Part shown: piece after piece, positions 22,199 through 36,164 of the stretch
How the letters are laid out: the number at the start of each line of letters is the position of its first letter
Position numbering within the stretch: position 1 is the first letter of the stretch
Origin: Saksenaea vasiformis B4078
Taxonomy: Eukaryota; Mucoromycota; Mucoromycetes; Mucorales; Saksenaeaceae
Assembly (NCBI GenBank): GCA_000697055.1
Contig: JNDT01002378.1
Location: 1-64,000, forward strand
Direction of reading: 5' to 3'
DNA length: 64,000 nt
Notes under the pieces: model-generated
Seen by the model: the letters and a program-made list of their open reading frames with translations, nothing else
Databases searched by the model: none
What the model was told of the DNA's origin: nothing
Translations under genes and position numbers: made by a program

Positions 22199-23497
22199 AT
22201 TTGATTGAATATCCGCTTCTAATCACACTCGAGCATTTGATATAGCTGGATACTACAAGCGCACGCATCGTGAGCGTCTAGATTGGGGTCTCTTTTGCGT
22301 GTGCGTCCCAATCAAAAGCGCTTAAAGACTTCCATTTGCTTGTAGATGTTCAGCCCTTGATCTAAGGGAGTCTTGCCCGTGGCGAGTAGTGGTGACTTGA
22401 TGATATTACGATAGCGCACCATCGCCTGCTGCATGCCCAAGATGCCAGACTTCTCGGGCTATGCCTTGATCGTCAAGCAATCCTTGTACTCGCACGCTCA
22501 TTGAATGTCGCTCAATATGACGCGCCGTTTTCTTGCTTGCTTTGATGCTGGTTGATCGGAAAGATCCTTTCTTTTGCCAGACATAAACTATTGATTTGTG
22601 GAATGGAGAAGAAAGAAAGGAAGGGCCGCAGGACGGTGCACGATCAGTGTGAGAAAAAAGGAGACACATTTTCGTCACCTAAATATCACTCTGTGTTGGT
22701 GCCAAATCCAGTATTTTCATGCGTCCAAATATTGTGCTCATTCTCTAATCTCAGAATGCCACAGTGAAATGCCATGTCCGCGTTTACATAGTTCATATCA
22801 TCCATTTTAGGGTATAGAGCCGTTCGCGTTCGGTAACTTCACGATATTTCATTTCGATAGAAAATCCGATTTACAACGTGCAGTTACTCCGCTGCCCGCT
22901 TTAGCAGTAAGCGACCGTTTAGCAGAGTGGCACCTATTGGACTCTTCTTTGTCATTGATAAAAATCGCTGAATCTCCAAAATACCATTGTATAAATAGTA
23001 AAAAAAACCTTTCTTTGGTTTGCCTCCAGGGCGTTTGTCTCACTGCAATGAGTTTTCAGAGTACATGTTACTGAGCCATGACCAGTACAATGTTAAGGGT
23101 AGATTGGTCTGAAATATTCTCCATTGCCAAAAACACGAGACAAATTTGCAATGCTTAATCCTTTCATCACGTAAAGGACAACGGTTTTCATTATTCCCGA
23201 TAGGACAGATATTGCACTGCCATACGGTGTCACCATGAGAATTGATCAATCCCTATTTTTGGAGTCGATTACTGTATATTAAGCAGAAAACCTGCAATTG
23301 TGCAACAATGACGGAGCGTGCAACATCTGTTTTTTAAAGCGCGACGGAATTCACGCACAGTGGGGACCACTGCATTTGGAAAATGACCCAGTCGAACACG
23401 AATACAATGGTTGTCGTACTCCAATGCCTTTTTTCTACGTCGGCTAAGCCTCGTTTGTAACCTTTTTACCAAGAAAAGCATTCATTCATTTCCTCCG
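22199..23497. other. Gene-free stretch with coding-like fragments
   Basis: On the minus strand, 22330-22480 reads as protein-like sequence (LGMQQAMVRYRN, TPLDQGLNIYKQM) but is closed by stops on both sides. Remaining sequence to 23497 shows no gene and holds the arrestin promoter. Confidence 0.4.
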
Positions 23498-25351
23498 ATG
23501 ATCAACAGCATGATTACATTCCGCATTGTACTTGACGATAAAAAAAAATACTACCACCCAGGAGACGTTGTGCGTGGTAGAGTCATTCTGGAGAGTTTAC
23601 AACCTTTTGTATTGGGACGTTTGTGGTTAATATGGTCTGGAAGTGCGGAAGCCTGCTATGCAGGTAAACAGCATAGCGTCAGCTATTTCAAGGAAATTTG
23701 GCAGCTGGACAAAGGGCGTCATTGCAGTGACAATGGTTGGTTTCCATCGCACGCATGGGTGCAGACAGACAGTACTTTGGACCACCATGATACGCACCGT
23801 CATAGTAAATACCACATTTTATTTGAACTGATGCTTCCTGCATCCAAACTACCAAGCTCCGCCGAGGTAAATGAAAGCAAATCGGCTAGTGGTTTCTGGG
23901 TACTTACCAAAAAATACGGGGGTGAATGGTGCAAAAGATGACTCAAACAAATGCAAGCGGTTGGATTCGATATACTATCGAGGGATTACTGGATCAGGAC
24001 ACTAATAATAAGAATCGATGGAAGGCACGTGTTGATATCCCTGTGGCAGGCTACAGCGATATACAGACAAGTGCCATATCAACCATAGAACACTACAAGA
24101 TTTATCTAAATATACCACAAGAACAACATATACCCGATCATGAAGCGATTCTCAAAATAGATGCCCCATGCAATCGCTGTTTGAGAGGTAAACAAAAAGA
24201 CACACGTAAGCATATGCTTCATCGGTCGATACTCCTATCTAGGAAGTTCGCTTCCCATGACACTCCATCTTCGACTTATTCATACTACGGACATCAAGCG
24301 CAAAGGCGGTTTATCTGTTAGTCTGGTGCGCACAGGTTTTATTCATATACAAAACAGGTTGACATCATGGCCAAGCGGGTGACCTTGTACCCATATGTAT
24401 TTTTTTCTCTTTTTTTCCGTTATGCATAGGACTTACCCATTATCGGAGCAAGTGATAGAAAGTATGACGTTGGATGTGGATTTGCGACGGGAATCGCAAT
24501 ATGCTCAAACCATTGCCTTTGAACTCCCTATCCCCGTGGCTGCGGCACCCAGTATTCATGAAGATTCGCAAATTATGGATATTCAGTACAAATTGAACAT
24601 CCGGGTACGAGCTATCGATGCTGCGTACCAATCGTCATCCGATGAGCAGATGATTTTACCCCATATGAATGTGGAGATTCCTTTTTTCATTGACGCGATG
24701 AAGGTAGCAAAGAAAAAGCGTGGATTGTTTCGACCGCCTAGAGTTGGATCTCAGGACAGTCCGCGCAGATTTCGGCAGGTTATCTCCGGTTTACGGGTAA
24801 GAAGATCACACGAGACTTTCTCTACGTCGCCTTCTCGCGCTTCAGCTTTGGAGGAGCAGTATACTGAGCCTCCTCCATCCTATTCATCCATACTGCAGCC
24901 GCCACCGTGTTATGAGTCACGGAGCGATCCATCGCAGAGTCCAATGAGACGAGGATACTCGACAAGGGTGCATAGAAGAGAAGAAGCAGGTGCTCGTATT
25001 CACTTTTTCGATATGTTTGTTTCTTCCGACGAGGAAACGGATCCAGGGCCAGTGATAGAAAGAAGACAAATTAGAATAATGCCACGGGAAGATTCAGTTA
25101 CATATTTTAATATTTTTGAGGATTCGGATGACGGAGACGATGAAGCCGTGGTATATCGGCCAGACATTAGAATTATGGGTTGGCACGATGCGGAAACGGA
25201 GATGCAAGAGGCCAATTTTACTTTTGCCAGCGCCCGGTACCTATGGAGTGATAGCGAGGATGAAACAGATTCAGATGATGACAATGATTTACTTGCAGCT
25301 GTGGCGAGGCAACAACGACGCATGGAGCGACAAAGAACACCTACAATGTGA
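23498..25351 (+). CDS. Alpha-arrestin (ART-like) protein
   Basis: Proposed exons 23498-23866, 23938-24187, 24306-24378, 24430-25351; 537 residues. The arrestin N-domain is visible in the first exon (FRIVLDDKKKYYHPGDVV, GRVILESLQPF) and continues with GWIRYTIEG; the C-domain includes LSVSLVRTGF and YKLNIRVRA. The tail carries PPPSYSSI and PPPCYES, PPxY-type motifs that recruit NEDD4/RSP5 ubiquitin ligases through WW domains, then acidic repeats. Alpha-arrestins adapt RSP5 to plasma-membrane transporters for endocytosis. Exon 3 is uncertain: around 24345-24395 another frame reads HGQAGDLVPI, a typical arrestin C-domain motif, so a small indel or unusual splice may lie there. Confidence 0.8.
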
Positions 25352-25792
25352 TCATTCCTTCTTTTTATGGTGTAATTCATAAAGAAATATGCTGCCACAC
25401 GTGTGCGTTTGTGTGTGCGTGTACCATCATCAGCTATGCTCCTTGATAAGGTTACAGACGCCTGAAACGAACCTTCTTGATGTTTTGGATGAAGTAGATG
25501 GAATAGAGAAACCTAAGCCAAGATCTTTCTTTAGTGAAGATGCTGCGCTCTATCACGTTCTTTTTCTTTCTTTTATCATTCGAGCGTTACATAGTGGATG
25601 TATAAGCTTCTTTATGGAATGATTCGTACGACAAGCTCTCATACGAGGGATGTTCTTTCGTTTTTCTCAGGCTCCTCGCGTGATCCAATGTCCGCGCACG
25701 GTCACGACAACATGGCACCGTTTGAGCGGAGTTTTAGATGATTGGACTTGCACCACGTACACACATATATCAAAAAGGAGCGAGATTACGAG
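25352..25792. other. Intergenic, arrestin 3' side to EMC6
   Basis: Contains a GT-rich tract near 25399-25422 and the EMC6 promoter. A frame at 25389-25622 lacks an ATG-supported domain. Confidence 0.5.
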
Positions 25793-26122
25793 ATGAATCC
25801 ACCAAGTCAAGATGCGCAGAAATATGTTCAATCGCATGTGATGCATAATGCGAAGGAATTACAGTACATTCGATCCTGTTTTGCGGCGATTGCAGGAGCA
25901 GCTGCAGGCATCCTTGGGTTTACCAACTGGAATGGATTTTTATTTTACGGTGTTAGCTGGACAGTGCTTTCTCTACTTTTACTTGTTATCAAGTGCCGTC
26001 AACCTTCACAATACTTTATGCACGGCTGGCGAGATGTCGTTGTGGACGGTGCGCTTAATGGATTGTTATCGTATATTCTGTTTCATACCCTGCTTTACGG
26101 CTTGGTTCACCTCTACCAATAA
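25793..26122 (+). CDS. EMC6: ER membrane protein complex subunit 6
   Basis: Single exon from ATG 25793, 109 residues, the usual EMC6 size. Starts MNPPSQDAQKYVQ; three hydrophobic segments follow: FAAIAGAAAGILGF, FLFYGVSWTVLSLLLLVI and ILFHTLLYGLVHLY. The GAAAGILG motif after a short cytosolic N-terminus is the family hallmark. EMC6 sits in the core of the EMC, which inserts tail-anchored and multipass proteins into the ER membrane. The frame is open further upstream but without an ATG. Confidence 0.93.
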   Translation: MNPPSQDAQKYVQSHVMHNAKELQYIRSCFAAIAGAAAGILGFTNWNGFLFYGVSWTVLSLLLLVIKCRQPSQYFMHGWRDVVVDGALNGLLSYILFHTLLYGLVHLYQ

Positions 26123-27419
26123 AAGCCAGGTAAACAATTCTCACGTGTGTGAGATGAGTGTTGGAGGACGCGTCTTACTATCGCGTCTGAATGGTCGAAA
26201 CGCGCATGCTGCGCCATTATTTGTTGCCAGCTCCGGAGAGAAGAGTAGTTTCAGTGACGAAGGAGGGCATAAATGTATTCGTAGTACAAAATGGTTAGGA
26301 ATGACTAAAAAAATGCTTTGCTTGACGAAGGAAAAAAAAAAAAAAAGGTTGGCTTTGCTGTCAGCGTGTTAAAAGATGATAACTGCCAATTTGGGCAGGT
26401 AGTAAAGAAGTTGGAAGGAAAAGTAGCCACATCTCACCTATTTGTGAATATTTGTAAGACCGCATCACCCAAAAACTAGTGGATGGGTCACTAAGTAGGC
26501 GCAGCAAACGATGCCTGAGGAAGAAAGTTAACGCCAGTAAGGGTGGCACACAATTCCTTTATAGGAAAGGTGATTACGTAGAACAAGAGGGGAATTCTCC
26601 CCAAAATGCCAAGAAAAAAGAAGACAACAAGAGAGTGGTTGACATTTGTTCATTGTTTAAAAAGAGGTGCATTATATGTGGATTCGCGTGACAAAGGATC
26701 TTTCTCTTCTATTTATTTTTAACGATAGGACACAAAAGATTGCAATTGGCTAATTAAAGTTCCACATGCAGAGATTTCCCATAATAAAGATGAATGTAGA
26801 AGAAGTTCATTAGTCATTTAGTATATTATTAACGATTGTTCATTCAGGAAAGAAAGATGATTCAACATATAAACTGACTCCGCTCTATGATCTCGATCAC
26901 TCTTCTTTCTTTTTCTTCTTACCTTTTTCCGGTATGGAAGTAGAATATTTAAGCGGAGGAAAAAGGAAAGGGCTTGTGTATCTTTTTTACGCTTTCTCTT
27001 TCTTTATATATATATCATAGTATCAAGATAGAAAGAAAGAAAAAGAAGATGAACAAATTATGTGTTGACGGGATTACGATTCAGGAGAGCCCGAACCTGA
27101 AGATTTTGCTGCGCCTCTTAAGCTGTGTACTACATAACACACATGGGGCAGGTGATTTGGCTGCGGCAACTCAGTTTATAAAAATGAGGAGCCTTTTTCC
27201 GTTTCTGCATTCCCTTGAACGTCGAACCATTTTTTATGTATTTCACGACGCCGAAACCACTACGCTTCTACTAAATCCCCTCTCGCAACCAAAAAAAGAA
27301 AAAATCAGAAAAATACTTTAGCAACAAATCATAACATATCTTCCTTTCTCTTCAATGAACCGTTTGTGAAAATTTCTCTTCTTCTTGTTTTGTTTCCTTC
27401 CACCTTAGCTTAACAACCA
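26123..27419. other. Intergenic, leader region of the cyclin gene
   Basis: No supported gene. It holds an A-run at 26331-26346 and pyrimidine-rich DNA near 27345-27405, just before the cyclin ATG. An ATG-initiated 90-codon frame at 27049-27321 lies about 100 bp upstream of the cyclin start; it has no domain and could be a chance ORF or an upstream ORF if transcription starts that far out. Confidence 0.45.
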
Positions 27420-28624
27420 ATGACTACTACTTCCGATGCTCGACCGACAACGTATACTTTTGAACAACAACAACGAGATACTTCAATGAAAGGTGGTGGT
27501 TCGCTCACTTTAATGGGCTGCAGCGAATCCTACCGATTTCCCTCTATTCATTACTCCGCCACAACAACGCCACCAACTACTTGTTCATTATCACTGTCAC
27601 AACCCCGTCAGTTTATTGATGCATCCTGCCAAGAACGTACCGTCATGATTGAAAACTTAGTTGGTAAGTTATCTTTTTCTTTTGTCTTCCGTCACCAAAC
27701 GAATGAACCATTTGTGTGAGTGGAGAGAGAGAGTGAGTGAGAGAGGGTGACTGAGCGTGTGTGTATGTGAGAGAGAGTGAGAGTGAGAAAGAGAGGAGAG
27801 TGAAAGGAAAGAAGAAGAGAAGAAATCATTTCCATCTCTCTATTTCTTTTTCTTTTTATTATAGAATGTGTGGCTTTCGTGAATTGATCCAAGAACGCTG
27901 AAACGCAATGACGTGGTTGTACGGTTACCCTTCTTTGCTGATGAGTCGACTAAAGAAAAAATCATTATTTGATTTCCTAGATACTGCTGTGGAAATTTTG
28001 AATTCCATCTGGTATTCTCAACAACAAACCAAAGTCGTTTCTACTCGAGGTTTCGTCCGTGAAATTTTGAAACGATCGAAAACAACCTATACAATGCTTC
28101 AAGTTGCTCTTTTTTACCTTTTTCGGGTCAAACAAGTCGTGCTTCAAAAAATGCGTCAACGTGATACCAGTTCAAAAGAAGACTGCTTGATGTGTTGTGG
28201 AAGACGTATGTTTCTTGCTGCTTTAATGGTCTCGTCCAAGTATCTACACGATAAAGCATATCGTAACCAAGCCTGGGCCCATATTTCTGGTTTGAATATA
28301 TCCGAAATCAATGCAGCCGAACGCATCTTTCTACAGATGATTGACTACAAATTGCATATCAGTCAACCCTCCTATGAAAAATGGTGTTCTCTTTTGAACG
28401 GATATATGCAAAAACAAAAAGCAAACAAACACGAACCTCCTTCGCCCATCTATCCAACAACAAATCACGTCATGCATCGACCTCCTTCTCCACCTTCGAC
28501 CATTTCGGAACCGCTAACTCCGGAATCATCGCCTCTACCAGTATCGAAACGTGTAATCAATGATGATACATATATGAATGCAGACCATGCTACCAAACGT
28601 ATTCGCAGGGCTCTTAATGGATGA
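27420..28624 (+). CDS. PHO85-type (PCL-like) cyclin
   Basis: Exons 27420-27663 and 27981-28624; 295 residues. The join reads MIENLV-DTAVEILNSIW, the usual start of the PCL cyclin box; FVREILKRSKTTYTMLQVAL, YLFRVKQVVLQ, RRMFLAALMVSSKYLHD and AWAHISGLNISEINAAER follow, the conserved helices of this family. N- and C-terminal regions are low complexity, with SP sites. PCL cyclins activate PHO85-like kinases in nutrient and cell-cycle control. The intron is 317 nt, far longer than its neighbours, and includes a GA/GT-rich microsatellite; no coding micro-exon in it kept frame. Confidence 0.9.
27715..27806. repeat. GA/GT-rich microsatellite (intronic)
   Basis: Runs of GAGAGAGAG, GTGAGTGAGAG and GTGTGTATGTGAG inside the cyclin intron. 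Confidence 0.85.
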
Positions 28625-28917
28625 TACCTCCTTACTTTATTTCTGCCTTTTTTGTGTGTATAGTTCTTCTTTTTCCTCTTCTTCTTTCTTCCCTTCTAGT
28701 GAAAAAGGTAAGAAACGGACCTTTTTTTTTCTTTTTCTTCTTTGCTTTGTTTTCTTGTTTCAACGTAAATAAATTCAGCCCTGTGGTTTGGATAACCCTG
28801 TACATCTTCATTTACTTTTATGAAATCGGAAACTATCGGTAACGATCGGCATGATTTTCAATATGCTTAAGAAGAATGATTTATTACAAGGTAAAAGAAA
28901 AAGAAAATGTCTTTCTT

Positions 28918-30478
<1,561 letters not shown>

Positions 30479-31270
30479 TTCTTTTTTCTCTTTTTAAGTC
30501 TTTTTATGGGTATTCCCGAAACTTTTTTTTTAGGTCTGGGCGGGCCGGGGAAGGAGTTAAGAGGCATTTTTTTTTTTAGTGGTTGCGGATTGCTGCGCGG
30601 GGTAGATGATGGTCACGCCACTGTACGAATCCCTTACCTTTACAAAAAGAAAAGAAGTTAGAAAAGAAAAAAAGAAGAATAGAATCATTTATAATCATTT
30701 GTTTTTCATGTGAAAGATAATGTCAATCCGTTAGCTGTATAGACAGGGGGGCGTGTCTGTCGATTTCCCCACCGCTTTCTTCCTTGTGTGGTATAAAGCG
30801 TGTGAGAAAATAAGGATTGCCTAAACAAGGTATATCATGACTAAACCAAAGCGTATAAGCATCGTTTTACCTTTTCAGGTTTATAAAATCATTATCTGTC
30901 AAACCCATGAAAGAAAATCATATATCTCTTTAAAAAATGCAAAGAACTTTGTATATTGTCATGGTTACACTCCTTGTCATCTTTTTGCCTTCTTTCTTTG
31001 TGCAACCTACCTGCGAACAGACCAATCCATAAGGTGCGTGCGTGGGCTCTGGTTACACTCTAACTAGCCCTATCTCCCGTGGATCAACTGTTTTCGAACC
31101 TACTGTTCCCACACTTTGGCTGTATCGATAAAGTAACATGTTTAGAGCGATTACTGAACGGATAAGAAAACTATCTCAAACACACTCCTAAAAAAAATAA
31201 ATTCCACTCAACTCTTCCTCCTCTCCCTTTCTCTTTCTCTCTTTCTTTTCATTTCTTTCTTTAGTCTGCA
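30479..31270. other. Divergent promoter region between AAT and SPT23/MGA2
   Basis: 792 bp separating divergent start codons. Frames at 30383-30661 and 30837-31067 (+) have no recognisable product. A pyrimidine-rich leader (31205-31265) precedes the factor's ATG. Confidence 0.55.
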
Positions 31271-32027
31271 ATGACTTCTCAACCAAATTCACCAACGCGT
31301 GCATTGAGCGATACAGACGATAGCGAACAAATGAACCCTTATGATTACTTTTTACTTTTGCCTGAATTCGACACAATGTTATATCAACAACAAACTGACT
31401 TACCTTCACCCGATTCTTCGTTAAACGACTCCTGTTCTTCTTCACCATCCCTACAACATGATAAACCGTTGTCGGACAATGTAAACCTTGTCTGCGTTCT
31501 TCGAAACTTACCCCGCAACGTTTTGTATGTTTTAGGATAAGACCCGTCCTATGCTTTTTCAGGGCAACAACATGTAAATGTTTCATCTCCCATTTTGTTG
31601 TCACTGACACTTCTTTTTATAGATTGCCCTCATCACCACCCACTTCTATTGACAACGGGTATTCCGTCTAGCACGAACAAAGGAGAAAGAGGCACTCATT
31701 TCTTTGATGTCATGTTTTTAGACTCCAGATCCGTGTTTTGGGCGTTCCAGAAAATGGGGCTAAATCCCGCGTAGAAACCCAACTGAAGCTTTGTATCCAG
31801 TTGCTTACCGACAGAGGCACAAAGGTCAACGCATGGTCTTACTTGAGACTCGACGAATCGATGCTGGCTCGATCGAAATTAAAGAAAACACAGTACCAGA
31901 AACAACTGGAAGGTACTACCTCATTGACCTCCGATAGTTCCAAAGTCCTTTCGTTGGAAGCAAAGGTTATCTGTGCTAGTAACCCGGAGAAACAGGTCAA
32001 AATGTGTGGAGGCTGCATTCGACGCGA

Positions 32028-32061
<34 letters not shown>

Positions 32062-33848
32062 AAAAAAAACCTGTTTTTCTCTCTTTCTTTTTTCCTGCTG
32101 CTCACCTTTCCTGCTTAGCGCAAACGTGCGGATCGCTCCAAAGACAGTAGAACTCGCACCAGCAACAATGGTCTTGAGGACGCTAGCCATAACCGTGTTT
32201 TGTTATTCAACTGTAGCCCCATGGTTAATTTTAGTTCAGGTGATGCAATTTTACCTACGCGCATAACCTGCTACTGCCGACATCATAACGAAAAACTCGG
32301 GTTCCGGTAAGACTTCTTTTCTTGGTTCGGTCTTGTTCTTATGGGTGTACACATAATACAGTGTTTGTTTTGTCATGAAGAATGACCAAGACGCAATCGT
32401 TGCTACCGGCTTTTCTCCACCAATCATGATTACAGACGACCACAAAAGCTCAAAAAAGTCAAGGAAACGCGGCCACCCGGAAGATCCCGTAACGCCTGCT
32501 GCCTCACGACGAGGTTCCCTCACAGATACTGAATCCTATCTACCCTCCTCCTCTTCCTCCTCCTCCCTTGCCTCTACCTTTCATATGAGCCCATTACCAC
32601 CAACGCCAGGAGAAGAGAGCTCTCTTTTGCTGGATGTCACTCAGCTTCTCCCCACCGATCCCCTAGACGATACGTCATGGCCCAATCACGACTATCACAA
32701 TCGTCGCCGTCGACGACGGACCACAACCGAGGGTGGTTACACCTCTGACCCAGTCTTCTACCCACAACTGGAACGTCTCGTTCCTTCCCAAGGTCCAACT
32801 TATGGTGGCGTTGAGGTCACTGTCCTTGGCTCGGGTTTCTATCAAGGTCTCACTTGTCTATTCGGTGAACATCCCGCCGCCACCGTCTACTGGAATCCAA
32901 ACACCATGGTCTGTGTCCTTCCTCCGGCGGCTAATCCAGGTCCCGTCCTCGTATCTTTTAAAGAGCACCCGCTCGTGCTCGAAAGCCAAGATGTCTCACT
33001 TTTCACCTACTATGACGCAAGCGACCAAGCTCTCCTAGAACTCGCACTACAAGTCGTTGGATTAAAAATGACGGGGAAATTGCACGACGCAAAACAAATC
33101 GCCATGCGTATCGTGCAAGGTGGCGACCATCCTAGTCAATCACAGCAACAGCAATCACAGCCACAAGAAGAAGATATACTGCCTTCGGCAACACCGCTTG
33201 AACATCAGATCATACAGGCGTTGCATGATATTCCTGATGTATCCCACCCCAATGCCAATGGCCATGCTATGCTTCATCTCGCTGTGATGCTGAACTACCC
33301 ACACCTTGTCGAAGCACTGATTAAAAAATCCGCTAACCCAAACCAACAGGATCGAAATGGCATGACACCGTTACACTTTGCTTGCTGGAAACAGATGGAG
33401 CCGATAGCACGTCTCCTACTCAAAGCAGGCGCCGACCCCTCCTGCAAATCCATTCTCGGTACGCCGCTAGAACTCGGGCTCACCAAGATGCTGGCGTCTT
33501 GCTCTCCCTCCCCTGCACTGAAACAACCGGCCCGACGACGATCCAGCATCAAAATGAGAAGGTTCCATAACCTGGAGAGCACAAAATCAGATTCTCCCAC
33601 CCCAATGGAACGGAATGGTCTGGGCCTTGTCCAACCCAAGTTGGATCGACGCCTCTATTTATTTTGGCTTCCTTTACTTTTATGTAAGTGCAGAGACCTT
33701 CTATCTAATCCATCATTTCACTCATCAAAAAGAAAACTATAAAGTGACCATGGGAATTCTCTATTATCAAATTTTCCGACACCACAACCTTACTACTTTC
33801 TTGTCGGATTTGATTCCCATACAAAGACACACTCTCCGCCTCCACTAG
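31271..33848 (+). CDS. MGA2: SPT23/MGA2-like membrane-anchored transcription factor
   Basis: Exons 31271-31524, 31623-31658, 31722-32028, 32119-32306, 32362-33683, 33745-33848; 736 residues. N-terminal conserved region: LQIRVLGVPENGAKSRVETQ, WSYLRLDESMLARSKLKK, CYCRHHNEKLGFRV, GFSPPIMITDDHKS. Then an IPT/TIG domain (LERLVPSQGPTYGGVEVTVL), ankyrin repeats (NGHAMLHLAVMLNYPHLVEA; NGMTPLHFACWKQMEPIARL) and a C-terminal hydrophobic helix (LYLFWLPLLLLTMGILYY) created by splicing exon 5 to 6. In yeast, SPT23/MGA2 sit in the ER membrane, sense lipid saturation and are clipped by the proteasome to activate OLE1. Exon 2 has only 36 nt. If the last intron is retained the membrane helix is lost. Confidence 0.93.
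32031..32059. repeat. 29-nt poly-A tract (intronic)
   Basis: Directly follows the GT donor of intron 3 of the SPT23/MGA2 gene; a second A9 run follows after a single G. Confidence 0.9.
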
Positions 33849-35448
33849 ATACACCTTTCGCAAGAGAAAATGAAAATACCCATCATCATCACTGGTTTTC
33901 GCAGACCACATAATGAAAAAGAGATTGATTCTATAATATGAAACAACAATTCGTTGCGCTAGTATCGTGACCCTGTCAGTTTTTGGTAAAAAAAGAAAAG
34001 AATTTTTACGCACACAAATGGCAAAGGAACGACTGAATGCGTACTTCTAGCATGGGGCTCAGATATTGTTATTCGGTTGATAACCCTCATGTCACACCTC
34101 GTTTTCTTTTTATTAGGACAAAGTTTCCGTAAACTTGACTAACATTGTATCACTCGGAAGAAAATAAGTTCATGAACTCCTGTATCAAAGTAAAAGCTGC
34201 ACTCTGATCACGAGGAACAATGCAATTGTGCCATGTTCACTGATCGATAGCTGGCTGGCAGTCGCTGAAACACCGGCTTATCCTTTCCTATCGTTGGGCG
34301 TTACACACAGACGCTTTATGTAAGCAAGCAATGCTTCAAAATTAGGCTTCCTTGATCCACTAGAATGAAAAATCAATTACCGTTTGGTTTGAATAGAAAT
34401 TTGTCAAGTTGAATTTATTTCTGCACATTGGTGATCTTTCCAACGTTGGAATAGGAACCAACTCATTCCATTTGAGTAACCACTAGACTGCCTTTTCGAC
34501 TGTGCTCCGTGCCAGGTGTACCGTAACATGGAGTTGCTTTAGCCGGGGTTGTTCGCAATCCTGATATCGGCAAAGATGAAACATTGCTCTTGAGGATTTT
34601 CCTAAAAAAATTGCTCAGGCACCTCAAATCAGCAGCTGTATTGAAATCTCGACGATACCTATGTGCCCTATCTTCCATCCTATTCGCTTGAACTCAATCC
34701 CACCAAGAATTTCTAGTCAGCTGTCAGAAGCAAAGTGAATAGGTTCTTGGAAAACGAGACATTAGTGTGACCTGAATCTGGGAAATATCCAACAGCTTAA
34801 GATGATGTAATTCCGAAGATTTGTGCCTCATTGTTGTAGATGCTGAAAGAACTGTTACAAGATAGACATCTCTGGTGTTTCTCACTGCTACCCTTTATAT
34901 ATCACTAGATATAGGGCAACCGCGATAAATGTCTATAGGCGCGATTTTCTGGAAAATATGGGTCTCTGTTGGCTTTCCCGGATTTTTTTGGGGAAGTTCG
35001 GTACGAAATTCGAACCCAGTTGTCTCTAGGTTGAAGTGGCATGGGATCCAAAAAAGAGACACAAAGGAAATACGACTGTAATGTAAGAAATAGAACAAAA
35101 GAAACATAGTAATAGAAGGCGGGCAAAGCGCAAACTACATGGAGAGCACGTTGCTTCCATTGTTTCGTGTATCGACGAGCCGACAGTTATCTCAGCAGAT
35201 AGTGCGGATAGTCTTTTCTGTGGAACGTTTAACCATTAAGCCTCTGCTGTTCATATATATGTAACCGAGAAAAACAAGTCATTGTTGAAGCAGGTAGAAA
35301 AGTTATTTGCAAAGCGCAATTATGAAGAGGTGTTGAAACGAGACTCTCCAGGCCTGAGTTTGACTCCGCGACCAAGTGTGTCTTGTTTTTTGCATCCTTA
35401 TCCAATCTTCTACATCTGATCAGCTACAGGCAACATGTACATATACCA
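33849..35448. other. Gene-poor stretch
   Basis: No supported gene. Small minus frames at 34463-34678 and 34895-35126 show no family. A B-box-like GGTTCGAATTTC (minus, near 35010-35022) was seen but no tRNA could be built around it. Confidence 0.45.
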
Positions 35449-35553
35449 TGCCTGCACTTCACCATTATAACGTTCCCTCTAAACCCTACTGAAGAGTTCT
35501 GGTCAAAGTTAAAGGCGTATATTAGGAGAAATCAGTTAAAACCAGACAGATAA
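35449..35553 (+). pseudogene. Tc1/mariner-type DDE transposase relic (C-terminal part)
   Basis: A 34-codon frame contains LNPTEEFWSKLKAYIRRN (35479 onward), matching the LNPIE-x-x-W-S-x-x-K signature around the third catalytic acidic residue of IS630/Tc1/mariner transposases. Flanking sequence is closed by stops and the upstream DDE motifs are missing, so only the tail of a dead element remains. Confidence 0.7.
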
Positions 35554-36164
35554 CTGATAGATCGAATCTGGATCAGCAAGCCAAATGACGAGATCAGGCT
35601 TCTGCAGCCAGTAATCAGTCTGTTGTCTCGATGATCCATTTAACTTCCCGGAATCCGAGCCATTAACAAGAGACGGGACGTCACCGTTTAAAGTTACACG
35701 TTAATCTTACTGCGCTGCTTCCATGTCAATCTAACGCAAACGTGACTGCAGAAGATAACAAAATGTCGTCAAATGTAAAACCGGAACAAAATCCAAAGAC
35801 AACCTTTCTTCTCTTCTTCTTCTCTCTTCCAGCTTTCTCTTTAGCTGTAACAGATCCACACATTTGCAAATTTATTGAGCTGCTGTCAACGCTGCTTCTC
35901 TCAGCATGCACATTTATTTAATGAAATAGGGTTCCGGCGCCTTCATGCCCACAGAAGAAAATTCCGAAAGAAAGTTAGTACAAGACTCGCGTAGTTGAAT
36001 CTAACTGAAATCCCGTGTTTATCCCATAGATGGATTCACAGATCCAAAAATCAGAGGATAATCTTCGAGAAAATCCGTTCAAACCTGTGGCTACACCGCT
36101 GTCATGTTGATGTCCCATCGGGTAAGTACTCCTCGATGTCCTGTAAGGTTAAACTTAGACACCG
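35554..36164. other. Decayed sequence between transposon relics
   Basis: No open gene. 35995-36231 (+) is a protein-like frame overlapping the start of the nuclease relic in another phase, possibly a frame-shifted N-terminal portion of it. Confidence 0.35.

Noticed and set aside
35000..35035. B-box-like GGTTCGAATTTC on the minus strand
   Set aside because: No A box, cloverleaf or terminator found around it.
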